Part shown: one piece after another, positions 10,574 to 21,520 of the stretch
Numbering within the stretch: the first letter of the stretch is position 1
Layout of the letters: each line of letters begins with the position of its first letter
The notes under the pieces: model-generated
Seen by the model: the letters and a program-made list of their open reading frames with translations, nothing else
Database searches by the model: none
What the model was told of the DNA's origin: nothing
NCBI GenBank assembly: GCA_020746995.1
Contig: JAGPXD010000002.1
Span: 2,976,001 to 3,040,000 of the forward strand
Reading direction: 5' to 3'
Length of the DNA: 64,000 bases
Source: Plectosphaerella cucumerina
Taxonomy: Eukaryota; Ascomycota; Sordariomycetes; Glomerellales; Plectosphaerellaceae
Translations under genes and position numbers: made by a program

Positions 10574-11407
10574 TTCGAATATGGACTTTCTGAAAAGAAT
10601 GTGAGTGACTGCAGGTGAAGTCATCAAACGGGAAGCATTTGAGGTGGGTGATATATGCTGCGTGTGGCGGTGTTATTCCGTCGGGGATTCGCCGTCGGGG
10701 CGACTGGAGTCATGACGGAAGGGGTCCGGCCGGCGCTCGGTGAGCCCGGTGAGCTGACATCAAGTCGACGGAAGAACAAATTCCAATGCACTGAATCGGG
10801 CGTTCGAACAGAAGTCTTTTTGAGTTGCTCAATTGCCTAGCACTGTGTAGTTTTCAAGTTCCAAACGGAGGTTCCTTCGGGCGCGTCTTTGACCAGACTT
10901 TGACGCCAACTTGTGTCGATGTCGCAATGTAGCAGCTCCGCGGAGTCGAAATACAAAACAAACACTAAAACGGCAAGCATTCTTATTTCTGACCGAGCGA
11001 ATTCATCCTTCTTGAAGTCCTTTGGGTGGCCGCAGGCGGCCTGCCGTCAGCCGTCTTTATCGTATCCGCCCCCTTTCCGCCGCCAAGCCCGGCGCCGGGG
11101 GAATGCCCGGCCACCTCCGGCCAAGGCCCCCCTTCGCGTCCCCCCGTCCCATCATCATCACATCTTGCAAGTGACGGCCCGGGATCTGTCCCATGCCACC
11201 GAAGACCCTCGGGAAGCCCGGGACGGCAACCTGGCTCGGTGTAATACCAGTCAGATCTGGCCTCCGTTCGGGCGGACGGCCACCAGAAACCCCGACGCTC
11301 CCTACGGAGGCTCCCCCGTTCCCCCGAAACCCCAGACTGTCAAAAGCGCCGCCATCCGCAGGCACCAACCGAGAGAAGAGACAAACCCATACCCCAGCAC
11401 GATCGAA
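10574..11407. promoter_or_regulatory. Shared divergent upstream region of the SDR and GH88 genes
   Basis: 834 bp with no gene, flanked by two divergent starts (10573 minus, 11408 plus). A CGG-N7-CCG arrangement lies at 10682-10694, a form Zn2Cys6 regulators can bind, but GC-rich DNA gives such matches by chance. Confidence 0.4.
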
Positions 11408-13228
11408 ATGGCGTCCGTTTCTGTCACGTCAGGCCCCGCTGTCGAGTGCAAGAGGAATCTAGCGGAAGACAAGCCAGAGATGAACTCCCCTGTCAGTACA
11501 CCCGGCTTCTGATGACGTCTACCTCTCTAACAAGTTGCAGAAGCGGACTCGGTTCTCCCCTCGAGTCAAGAAGAATGGTCTCACGACGCCCACTAGCCCT
11601 GGCAGCGTTCACCAGGCGGACCCTCTGGTCTCCCTGCTGTACTCGACCTCGCTGACCACCAAGATTTGGGGCGTTGCCCAGAAAGACATGTCCTCGGTAC
11701 AACTACCCATCTTCCTCCTTCCCCAATACCATCTAACAGAGACAGCTTTCCCCTCCCACTCTTTTCCCAGAGTACACCAAACCCGGCGGCACAAAATACG
11801 TCTACCGCGAGCTCGACTTCTGGACCAGCGGCTTCTTCCCCGGCTGCCTCCACCTCCTCCTGGAGAGGAAGCAGAAGTACGCTCACCGGCTGTCACAGCT
11901 ACGCTCGGCAGACGAGGCCGGCGACGAGCCGCATCAGATTCACCTCGAGTTTGCGTGCAAGTGGTGGACCGAGACGCTCCACGCCAACGCCAAACTTACC
12001 TACACGCACGATCTCGGCTTCATGATCGCCCCGTGGGCCAGCCTGGCCTGGGACCTGCACCACGATGCTCGCGCGTACCAGACGATGCTGACGGCGGCCA
12101 AGTCTCTTTACGACCGCTACGATGCGAAGGTGTAAGTCATCCTCTAAGTTGGCAGAATGTTTGGGGGCGTTCTCAGGAACTACTTCCGTCAGCTCCAATC
12201 AACTCCCAAGACCGTCATTGTGGTTTTTACTAACTTCGTGGCTTGCAGGAAATGCATCCGCTCCTGGGACTTCTGCGTCACCAAGCGGTAAGAACACCGG
12301 CCACCAAACATCTGAAAACACACAGTACTGACTATCACAGGTACTCGTTTACCAAGCCAGAGGACGGCTTCCTGGTCATCATTGTATGCCAATCAACCAC
12401 CTCCCTTGACTGATAGCCCCACTGACTCGTCAGGACAACATGATGAACCTCGACCTCATATTCTGGGCAGCCAAAGAGCTCGGCAGCCAGGAGATGCACG
12501 ATGCGGCCAAGCAGCACGCCGAGACGAGCAGAGCCTACCACATCGACCCCAAGGATAATTCGACATGCCACGTGGTTATTTTCGAGAACGATACGGGCGC
12601 TTTCCGGGAGCGCATCACCAACCAGGGCTTCAGCGATACTTCAGCGTGGACGCGGGGCCAGGCCTGGGCCATTGCCGGATTCGCGCAGACGTACGGCTGG
12701 ACCCGCGACGTCTCCTTCCTTGAGACGGCCATGGCCTGCGCCGAGTTCTTCCTCCGAGAGCTGCCCGCCTCCAAGATCCCGCCCTGGGACTTCCGCGCCC
12801 CCGAGGAGCCCGGCAAGCCGCGGCCCACAGACACGAGTGCCGGCGTCGTCGCCGCGTATGGCATGCTCCTGATCCACGAGGCACTGCTGGGCCTCGGACG
12901 AGAGGAGACTCGCAACTGGCTCGACGAGGCGCTCGACATTGTGCGCGCCATTGGAGTGAACCACACCAACGGGCCCGGCGCCTACCGCAAGCAGCGGCGC
13001 AGCGTACAGACAGTGGAGCACGGCGAGGTGGTTACAGACGTCGGCCTCGACGTCGACATGGGCGACGAGTGCGAGACCATTCTGAACGGTGCGACGATCA
13101 ACAATTACGAGATGGCTCCCCGGCGGTGGGCGAACCACGGGCTGGTCTACGCCGACTACTACTTCCTCCTTATCGGGAACAAGCTGCTGGAGATGGGACT
13201 TGACGCGAGGCTCGCGGGACTTTCTTAG
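11408..13228 (+). CDS. Glycoside hydrolase family 88, unsaturated glucuronyl hydrolase
   Basis: Family members cleave the unsaturated uronate from the non-reducing end of oligosaccharides made by polysaccharide lyases. Six exons give 500 residues: 11408-11491, 11541-11696, 11746-12131, 12249-12287, 12341-12383, 12434-13228. Exons four and five are only 39 and 43 nt, and all phases agree. The alpha/alpha-barrel signatures are YVYRELDFWTSGFFPG (about 98-113), THDLGF (about 167-172, with Asp169 matching the first active-site Asp) and DNMMNLDLIFWAA (about 237-249, with Asp237 the predicted general acid/base), then SAWTRGQAWAIAGFA and DTSAG. No signal peptide is evident, so it is probably cytosolic, acting on imported disaccharides. 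It is divergent from the SDR and converges on the regulator with only 32 bp between stops. The exact first exon is the least certain part. Confidence 0.9.
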
Positions 13229-13260
13229 ACTCGTGTACATTAGATTTCTGAATCCACTCG

Positions 13261-15639
13261 TTACTTTTCCGGCTGGCCCGAATACATGCTGATGCGCTGA
13301 TTAGGTAGAAAGGAAAAATCGAGAAAGGTGCTCAGATCCTCAAAGTCGTTGGCGTGCGTGGGATCAAACGCCATGCCCGGTGACGGCGCCGCTGTGGGCC
13401 CTCTACTTGACTGCTGGTAGAAGGACACGGGCAGCGGCGGAAAGGCCAGGGACATGCTGTCGGGGGAAGTGTCCTGGTCAGGCTCAGCGGCGGCGTACTC
13501 GGGAGCGTACATCGGGACGGGATGTGACTCGGCCGGTGGCACGCCAGGGTCATCCGAGTATACGGCTTGGCGGAGGTCCAGCGCGCCGTGGCCCTGCTCC
13601 CTTGCCCTCACAAGCCGGCGCGCGAACTTGCTGGCGAGGTTGTCCGATGCGTCGTCGGGTCCGTTCCAGCGCCGCGACATCTCGACGAGACTGTGCACGA
13701 GCGAGTCAAAGGCCGCGGACAGGGGGAGGCTGTGGTAGATGGCGTGGGCGAGCAGACACCGGCCGCAGATGAAGAGAGAAAAGGCGAACTGAGGGGCAGT
13801 CAGGTAGGTAGACCCCTGGAGAAACCGGTCGGCGATGATAGCGACCTCGGTGGCTGCTGCGAGGCACGTCTCGGAGCTGGAGCCTGATGGCAATCGGAGG
13901 CCAGCGGCCTGCCACTCGGGCAGGGGGTAGGCGATGCCCTGATGCAGGAGCACGACGGCGGTGTTGTGGGATATGTGGGCGAGGGTGAGATTGGGATCGA
14001 GGACGCCGTCCGAGTTGAGGGCGCAGGCCTCTCTCCACTGCTCGGGGAGGAAAATCTTCCACTGGACCAGGCGCAGGTCTAGTTGCTTGAATTTGAGCAG
14101 CCACATCTGGACTTCCTGTGGTCGCGTGACGTCGACGCCCTGCTGCAAGAAGAAGGACGTGACGAGGCTCAGGCTTTCGGTGGCTTCAATGCAGTAGGCA
14201 AAGCCGCCGATCGAGTCCTGGGCCTCGCCCTCTGGTCGCGCGGTGGGCAGGGCGCCGGTAGAGCCTCCCGACTGATCGGCCACGCCAAAGTAAGGGGTGG
14301 GGGTCTGCAGCGGCTCGCCGGCCTCCCACAGCGCGCCTTCGCAGGGCAGGCGACGTCGCACGTCGGCACTCGTCAGGGAGAAGTTCCAGCCGGTGGCGAT
14401 GCTGCAGAATCGGTCCAGCAGGAAGGTGTTCCAGAAGACGCGACGCCGCTCTTCGTGCTCGCCCCAGTTGCGGCATGGCGGTAGAAATGCCATTCGCTTG
14501 ATCAGGACCTTGGCCGTTGGGGGTTGATCTTCGTCCTCGACACTCAGCTGCAGCTGTTCGACGGTGCGCGTCATACTGCCGACAATAGACTGAATGGTTA
14601 GCGGGGAGTGAGTGGTGGGAAGTGGGTTTACTGTAACATACCCATGATGAGGGCCCGCGGCCGCTTCCGATCTGTGTGGCAGTCAGCGCAAGCTCTCGCA
14701 GGGCGGTGGCAGGGAACGAACCGTGTCAAAGGCGCAGATGATCAGGGCCTGCAGGCTTTCGACGGAAAATGCTTCCATGCTCTCAAGAATGACGGCCTGG
14801 CGGCTCTGCTTCGCCAGGCGGGCCTTAGCCTCACGATCTCCGAGTCGCGGGTCGTCAGAGAAGCGGGCGCACGAGGAGACGATGGCGTGGAATATGGTGC
14901 GAAGCCTTGGGCGTTCGGTCGGATTGCCCATGCGTGCGCGAAAGTCGTGAACGTGAAGCATCGGGATCCAGATGTGCATGTGGAAGAAGTAGATATCAAC
15001 GAGTGCGTCCAACAAGTCGTCGGGTGGGAGCGGCGTGCCGTCCTCGGGAAAGGCGGCGGTCACTCGATGTCTGGTGCTGTCGTCTGGTCGTTGCTGCTGT
15101 TGAGAGGGTGGTGGCGGCGGCCATTGCGAATCCGCGGGCTGTGCGTCGGCGAGGTCTGACAGGGCTGACTTGAGATTCGAGGCGGACTGCTGTAGCGACG
15201 GACTGGAGCCATCAGATGCTGCTGCGTTTGCGACGCCGGGAGGAACTGGGAGGTGTAGATGGCTGAAGACCTGCTGCCAGAGAACGCCTTGGCCGAGGAA
15301 CATGTGCTCGAGAGCGGCGACGCGCTGGGAGAGGTTTTCCACAGCACCAGTGCGCAGACCCGGCTTCGTTCTGCGGTCGTCGTACACGCAGTCCACGGAG
15401 TAGCGGACGCATGCAGAACATGGCTGCTTCCTGGAGCACTTGGCCTTCTTACGGCGGCAGCTCTGGCAAGCAGGGCCTTCGGTGTCGTCTGCATTGGCGT
15501 TGCTGTTGCCGTTGGCGTTGGAGCTGGAGTTGGCGTTGCCATTGGTCTTTGCGCCAGACGCGTTGTCGTAACGGGCCTTCTTGTGTGGGCGCGGGCCATC
15601 GTCTTCACCGGAGAGGATGTCGTCGTCTTCCATGGCCAT
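13261..15639 (-). CDS. Zn2Cys6 fungal-specific transcription factor
   Basis: Nuclear regulator of 758 residues in three exons: 15639-14722, 14671-14642 (a 30-nt exon) and 14589-13261. The binuclear zinc cluster is at Cys58, 61, 68, 74, 77 and 84 (C-x2-C-x6-C-x5-C-x2-C-x6-C), preceded by an Asn/Ser-rich acidic stretch with the basic run KKAR. A short coiled segment (ENLSQRVAALEH) follows, then a polyQ/proline region near 190. The middle-homology (Fungal_trans) domain runs from about 210, with LVDIYFFHMHIWIPMLH, ending with WGEHEERRRVFWNTFLLDR. Adjacent to GH88 (convergent) and divergent from the MFS transporter at 16754, it is a good candidate pathway-specific regulator of this block. The target is inferred from position only. 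Confidence 0.92.
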
Positions 15640-16753
15640 GGGGTGAGTCGTCAGTTGGTGATTCGAGACTGAGGGAGATGCGTGGTGGTGTTTGGAGATG
15701 TCCTGGTGATCGTCATTATTTTCCAGCTCGTCCGGGGAAGGAGCTCCCTGAGGCGCCTTCCTTCAGTGGTCTGGGGGCATGCCCGGATTGCGGGGTCCGG
15801 CGAGCAGCAACCCCTGTGGCTGACCCCGAGGGCCGAGTTGTTCACTGCAAGTTCCAATCGCCCCAACCACGCGACATGGCATCTTCGAAATTTGATCACA
15901 ACGAGGGGAAAACTTGCAATGCATCCAGAATACCCCCGGTAATAGAGCAGAATCAATTGCAGTCGTTCCATCAGTCGCAAGTTCTTAGCGATGCTTCTGT
16001 CTGACATTTTGCGCTCTGATGATGGCGCGATTCCCCCTCTCCCCTCTTCCCCTTTTTCTTTTCCCCCCGCGTCTACCCCATTCGGTCACCATCGCCGGCT
16101 GCCACGGCGCTACCCGGGGAGTTCACTGCAAAGTCCGGGAGCCACCACGGCGGAGGCCATCGATATGAGCAGAATTCGCGAGCTTCCATTGAAAGCAGTG
16201 CTCCCAAGGATCGGAAAACCGATCTTACCAAGACTCGCTGGTGTCCCTTCAACGAAAATTCGAATCGAAAAGTTCTTTGTCCAATATCACCTCCGAGCGC
16301 CGTCCACCGCTTCTCCGAATCCCTCGGTTTCGGCCAACAAGCTCCCGAGTGTCGCCCGGCCGAAACCTCCCCCGCTCTCCACAGCAACCTCCACAATTCA
16401 GGGCTAGCTCGCGGCGGGGTTGCGCTACCGGGCAGCGGGCGAGGTCCCGGAGGCTTTCCGGCACTCATCACACAACACAATCGCCCCATGCCAGACCTTC
16501 CCCGGTCATTTGCCTTCGCCCGCCAACTTCCCCATGGCACCTTGTTCCCCGGCGCAGTCCCGGCCGGATCCCGCTCTGGGGACAACAGCGCGGGGTCTCA
16601 CTGTCGTCGAAGAGCGAGAAGAGTCACACATATAGAGGGCGCCGGACAAACATTTCTGTCTCGGCATCACCACTCATCAGCGGCATCGCATCACTCTCGG
16701 AGCACACCCGATCACCAAGCACGCCTGAGAATCAACACCACAAGAGACTCACC
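15640..16753. promoter_or_regulatory. Shared divergent upstream region of the Zn2Cys6 regulator and MFS transporter
   Basis: 1.1 kb without a convincing gene between divergent starts. A TATAGAGG-type element lies near 16631, about 120 nt before the transporter ATG. Confidence 0.4.
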
Positions 16754-18858
16754 ATGTCTGACAAGAACGATCTCACCCCGCAGGCTCAGCGCGCCGAAGT
16801 CGACGACTCGATCGGCCCCGCGCCCCCGCCAACCACCGGACGGGTGGACCCCGATGAGGAGGTGAGTTACACGCATACGTGCTTGACGTCCTTGTGCCTT
16901 GGCTGTAACAGTTCTGACCAAAGTAGACTGCGGCGTACGCCTCTGGCGAGGCCATCTACATCGACGAGGCCAGCAACAAGCGCCTCTTCTGGACTGTCAA
17001 CCGCCGCATCCTGATTTGCATGCTCGGCACCTACTTCTGCCAGTCGCTCGATAAGGGCACCCTCGGCTTTGCCTCCATCATGGGCATCATCGAGGACGCC
17101 AATCTTGAGAAGCAAGAGTTCAGCTGGCTCGGCACCATCCTCTACATGGGTGTGCTCTTTGGCGAGTACCCGACCAACCTGCTCATCCAGAAGCTGCCCA
17201 TTGCCAAGTACCTCGCTGGCAACATCATCTGCTGGGGTGAGTGAACTTCCTATATTACCTGATTGTTCAATGCTGATTTGTTCGACCATAGGCATTGTCA
17301 TTGCCTGCTCGGCCGCCGCCCAAAGCTTCGCCCCCCTCATGGTTGTGCGCTTCCTTCTGGGAATGTTCGAGTCTTGCGTCCAGCCATGCTTCATCATCAT
17401 GACTTCAATGTGGTGGCGTCGTGAGGAGCAAAGTGTTCTTATTAGGTACGTCCTCCGTCAACCCACGGTGGCCCCCTCGCCCGACGGCCTCTGAGCTACG
17501 CATGGGAAACTAAAAGCTCACTGAGTGGCATTTACTGACAATTCTGCTTAGTCTGTGGTGTATGTCACCCCCGAGTTCCCTGGTTCCTGTTCTGGCTGTG
17601 TTGAGAGTTGCGCACTTTCGCTCAACACTCTCACCCCCCGTGACCCCCCTGAACCTTATCACTACGCCGACATCACCCAAAGACATCTACTGACTTGAAG
17701 ATCGTCTTTAGACTGCATGACAGGCGTCCAGCTCATGGTTGGCGGCCTGATCGCCTATGGCGCCTCTCACTACCAGGGCGATGTCATGCGCAACTGGCAG
17801 CTCCTCTTCATGGTACTCGGTATTGCCACGGTCATTTGGGGCCTCTTCGTCGGCTGGTACCTTCCCGACTCGCCTATGAAGGCTCGCTGCTTCGACGAGG
17901 ACACCAAGCGCCTCCTCATTGAGCGTGTGAGGGCCAACGAGACTGGTAAGTCCTCCCCGGCGGACATCTTGGCCGATGCCGATCACTAACCATCAAACCA
18001 CACCAGGCATCCAGAACAAGACGTACAAGAAGCACCAGGTCATCGAAACTCTGACCGATCCTGTCACCTGGTGCTACGTTCTTCTGCAGTCGACCTCGAC
18101 TCTGGTCATCGGCGGCCTCGGCGTCTTCTCCAACCTGATCATCCGCTCTTTCGGCTTCACCCTGTTCGAAACTCAGCTGCTCAACATTGCCCAGGGTGCT
18201 CTGACCATCATCATCATGGTTGGTTCTGCTTTCACGGCTCAGCGCACCAAGCAGACAACCCTCACCATGCATGTAAGTTAGAGAGCAGACTAGAGAAGAT
18301 GGTGCACTACTGACACTCCAAGGCCTGGTCTCTCCCCGCCATCATCGGAACTGCAGTCATCTACTCGTTCGAGCCTACCTCCAGCAACCGCGTGGGCCTC
18401 CTCATTGCTTTCTACTGCACCCAGTTCTTCCTGGCCGAGGGCAACCTGATCTTCTCCCTCATCTCCCGCAACGTCGCCGGCCGTGAGTCTCCCCTACTTC
18501 ACACACAAGCCAATCCCGAGCCTGTTCAAGTTGACACTTCCCTCCAGAAACCAAGAAGAGCACCACCCTGACCATGGCCTTCATCGGCTGGTCCGCCGGC
18601 AACATGGCCGCGCCGCAGATCTTCCAGGCCTCCGACGCCCCGCGCTACCGCAACGGCTTCACTGCCCACTTCTGCCTCTACGTCATCTTCAATATCCTCC
18701 TCGTCGTCATGCGCATCCTCCTCACCCGCCGCAACAAGCAGAAGCGCGCCGCCGCCGAGGTCGCCGCCGGCGCCACGGGCGAGCAGAAGATTGCCCACAG
18801 CAACGCTTTTGCCGATCTGACGGACAAGGAGAACCCCGACTTCCGTTACGACTTCTGA
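16754..18858 (+). CDS. MFS transporter, anion:cation symporter (Dal5/Tna1-like) type
   Basis: Plasma-membrane transporter of 516 residues in eight exons: 16754-16861, 16927-17236, 17292-17445, 17552-17559, 17712-17945, 18007-18272, 18323-18482, 18548-18858. Exon four is a micro-exon of 8 nt; with it the protein reads through LIS-LWYCMTGVQ in frame. Features of the allantoate/nicotinate permease group are KRLFWTVNRRILICMLGTYFCQSLDKGTLG (helix 1, Asp in the membrane), GVLFGEYPTNLLIQKLP, VVRFLLGMFESCVQP, LPDSPMKARCF before the central loop, and a C-terminal hydrophilic tail. Family substrates are small organic anions or vitamins. Next to GH88, SDR and a regulator it may import a uronate or aldonate, which is inference from context. 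Confidence 0.9.
17552..17559 (+). other. 8-nt micro-exon of the MFS transporter
   Basis: TCTGTGGT flanked by ctgcttag and gtatgt. Joining 17445 to 17552 and 17559 to 17712 is the only combination seen that keeps the conserved LWYCMTG reading in frame. Confidence 0.75.
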
Positions 18859-19137
18859 GGAAGCGTAGCACATGCGCAACATGGGGACACGCCTTCGCCA
18901 GGCGAACCTCGAAGAAAACCGAGGGCTTTGCGTCCCTGTTGGCTACCTATCTATTTAGACTTAGTTCTCCATCCTTAAGATGGCCTCCTCATACATTTTG
19001 CCTTCAACTTGCCCACCACTGCCTCAATGTAGCTCGTTGATGTCCATCTGTGACATGCTTGATGAAAGGGTAAGTGGACATTAGTGAAGTCTCCATAATG
19101 CTGCCGCCCATCAGAATGGGTATCGATCAGATACCAA

Positions 19138-19208
19138 GCGTGAATGGTTTAGTGGTAAAATTCTCCGTTGCCATCGGGGAGCCCAGGGTTCGATTCCCTG
19201 TTCACGCA
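19138..19208 (+). tRNA. tRNA-Gly (anticodon GCC)
   Basis: 71-nt cloverleaf without intron. The acceptor arm GCGTGAA pairs with TTCACGC, the A box is TGGTTTAGTGGT, the anticodon loop TTGCCAT sits on a five-pair stem, and the T arm carries GGGTTCGATTCCC. The discriminator base is A. A tRNA this short with the D-loop AGTGGTAAAA is typical of eukaryotic tRNA-Gly(GCC). Confidence 0.96.
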
Positions 19209-19643
19209 ATCTGACCACTTTCCATTTTTGACGTTTTTCTCCATCTTCTTTTGCCCGCCCCCCTGGCACCTTTTCAGGGCGATAGCAATGTCGAAGCATC
19301 CTTGACACTACTGTCATCAGGCTAAAGACTGGTCGCGCCGCTTGTCACCTCGTATCCGGCACGTAGCATTGCGTGGTCCTCGCTAAAAGCTGATAAAAAC
19401 CGGATGGTCGCCGGAAGTCCACTAGGCGGAGACCAGCCCTACCGAATCACCCGTCCATCCCTGCTCCTTGCGACCAGCTTGCCGGCCCCCCTGCGTAATC
19501 TCTCGCTGACGGAAACCTCGGTCGCCAGCTTCTTCTGTGTCCAGTGAACCTCCCGCTGTCATCACCAGTGGCATTCGCCGGATCCCATGGACCATCCCCT
19601 CTTCGCCGTCCCTTGAGCGGCCGTTCGCTCGTTTGAAACAACA
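19209..19643. other. Intergenic after tRNA-Gly
   Basis: 5' flank of the fringe-like glycosyltransferase. It starts with a T-rich stretch suited to Pol III termination (ccatttttgacgttttt, about 19221-19237). No other feature seen. Confidence 0.5.
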
Positions 19644-21086
19644 ATGTACAACAACCGCCGCATCTTCATCATCGTCCCGGCCCTTGCCCTCTCCCTCGTC
19701 GTCCTCTTCGTGACGTCAGGGCTGATGGGCTGGCGGTACGGCGACATCATACATGCCGGGCGGCCTGCCGTGCCACCGCCGACCCCTGGACACGGCAAAC
19801 ATCCCCCTCCCCCGCCGGGACATGACGACGCTTCCGCGAAGGAAAACCCCTATCCCGAGTGCGCCGGCTTCCCAGACACCAGCCGCGTGCTGGTGGTGAT
19901 GAAGACGGGCGCGTCCGAGGCCTACGCTCGCGTGCCGACACAGCTCATGACGCTCCTCCGCTGCCTGCCCGAGTTCTACATCTACTCGGACATGGCGCAG
20001 ACGGTCGCCGGCCAACAAATACTCGACAGCCTCGACATGACTCTCAACGAGACAAGGCAGGGCAACAGGGACTTCGACCTGTACCGACATCAACAGCAGT
20101 GCGCGATCGATCAGGCCGCGTGCAATGCCGCCGGGGGCGATGTCGCAAGCATGGGATGGTCGCTGGATAAGTATAAGAACGTCCACATGGCCGAAAAAGC
20201 CTACGCTCTGCGCCCAAACTACGACTGGTACCTGTTCATCGATGCCGACTCGTACGTCCTCTTCCCGACCATCGCCGCGTGGCTCCCGCATCTCGACCCG
20301 ACCAAGCCGCACTACATAGGCAGCCGGTCCTTCGTCGGCAACTTTCCCTTTGCACACGGCGGCTCGGGCTACCTCGTGTCACAGGCGGCGATGCGCGGCG
20401 TGGCCGAGAGCCCTGGCCTTGCGAACCGCCTCGAGGCCGAGACACGGAGGACGTGCTGCGGGGACTTCATGCTCGCCAAGGCGCTGCACAACACGACGGG
20501 TATCCGTGTGGAGAACGTACACCCGGTCATCAACGGCGAGAAGCCGGCGACGCTGCCGTACTCCAAGGACACGTGGTGCCGTCCGCTGGCGACGATGCAC
20601 CACATGAACAGCGAGGAGATCTCGGACTTTTGGGCGTGGGAGTCGGCGCGGTTCAACGGGGCAGCGGCGGGCGAGTTGACGCGCCATGGGGATGTGTTCC
20701 GGGCGTTCGTCGAGCCGCACCTCATCCCTGAGCGGGAGGACTGGAATAACCTTTCCGGAGACCAGACGTATCTGAAGCAGGGGTACACGGACCGCAAGTT
20801 CAGCGACGGCGAGCTGTCGAGGGCCAAGAAGGACGGGCTGAGTGAGGCAGAGACGCATGCGCACGAGAGCTTCGAGGCGTGTGCTGGGGCGTGCGCGGGG
20901 GAGTCGCGATGCCTCCAGTATCGGTGGCAAGACGGGATGTGCCAACTGGGCTGGAGCATCCGTCTGGGAAGGCCGATGAAGCGCGACAATGTGGAGAAGC
21001 ACAGGTGGATGAGTGGCTGGAACCTGACGCGGATCGACGACTTTGTGCAGCAGCAGAAGCCGTGCGGTAAGGTCGAGTGGCCGTGA
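19644..21086 (+). CDS. Fringe/GT31-like type II membrane glycosyltransferase
   Basis: Single-exon, 480 residues. A short cytosolic N-terminus (MYNNRR) and a membrane segment at about 7-25 indicate a Golgi type II protein, followed by a proline/histidine-rich stem. The catalytic region has RVLVVMKTGASEAYARVP, then DWYLFIDADSYV with the metal-binding DxD at about 200-202, HYIGSR, GGSGYLVSQAAM and CCGDFMLAKAL, the order seen in fringe and core-1 galactosyltransferase-like (GT31/DUF604) fungal proteins. The last 70 residues hold a cysteine pattern (CAGACAGESRCLQYRW...C) resembling a PAN/apple-type module. It converges on the GT64 gene. Donor sugar and acceptor are unknown. Confidence 0.85.
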   Translation: MYNNRRIFIIVPALALSLVVLFVTSGLMGWRYGDIIHAGRPAVPPPTPGHGKHPPPPPGHDDASAKENPYPECAGFPDTSRVLVVMKTGASEAYARVPTQLMTLLRCLPEFYIYSDMAQTVAGQQILDSLDMTLNETRQGNRDFDLYRHQQQCAIDQAACNAAGGDVASMGWSLDKYKNVHMAEKAYALRPNYDWYLFIDADSYVLFPTIAAWLPHLDPTKPHYIGSRSFVGNFPFAHGGSGYLVSQAAMRGVAESPGLANRLEAETRRTCCGDFMLAKALHNTTGIRVENVHPVINGEKPATLPYSKDTWCRPLATMHHMNSEEISDFWAWESARFNGAAAGELTRHGDVFRAFVEPHLIPEREDWNNLSGDQTYLKQGYTDRKFSDGELSRAKKDGLSEAETHAHESFEACAGACAGESRCLQYRWQDGMCQLGWSIRLGRPMKRDNVEKHRWMSGWNLTRIDDFVQQQKPCGKVEWP

Positions 21087-21520
21087 CCGCGGTGAGGTGG
21101 AGTTGCTTGGATCTTGATCCGATGTAGGTCTCATGCAGTGTTGGCCGTCGAAATAGAGTTGATCATAAGGCTGGACAGTTGAACCCTGATGCGCCTCCTC
21201 AACTGCTCCCCGAGGTGGTCCTGAAGCTCCTTCTGTGACTTCCCCACGATGACTCGCGCCGACGGCACCAAACAAAACCCGTGACAACTGCTGAAACGAT
21301 GGGCCTAGCAAGAGCCCTGTATTACGTCGGATAATCTATTCATGGTCATAACCCATCCCCGAGGCCGTCTGTCTGCGCCGTCCGGTGCTGTCGTTCTGTA
21401 CAGATCCCCTCCCGTGGCGTTGCCAGAAAAAAAAAGCACGTATAGCCCAAACACCTTGCTGCGCCGTCTGCTCATAATGGAAAATGTGTCCGTGTGACTC
21501 CCCCTGTGGCATATTGCCCA
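21087..21520. other. Intergenic between convergent glycosyltransferase genes
   Basis: 434 bp shared 3' flank. No gene or clear structure seen. Confidence 0.6.

Noticed and set aside
20379..21311. 310-codon antisense frame over the fringe-like gene
   Set aside because: Arg/Pro/Leu-rich shadow frame with no family resemblance.
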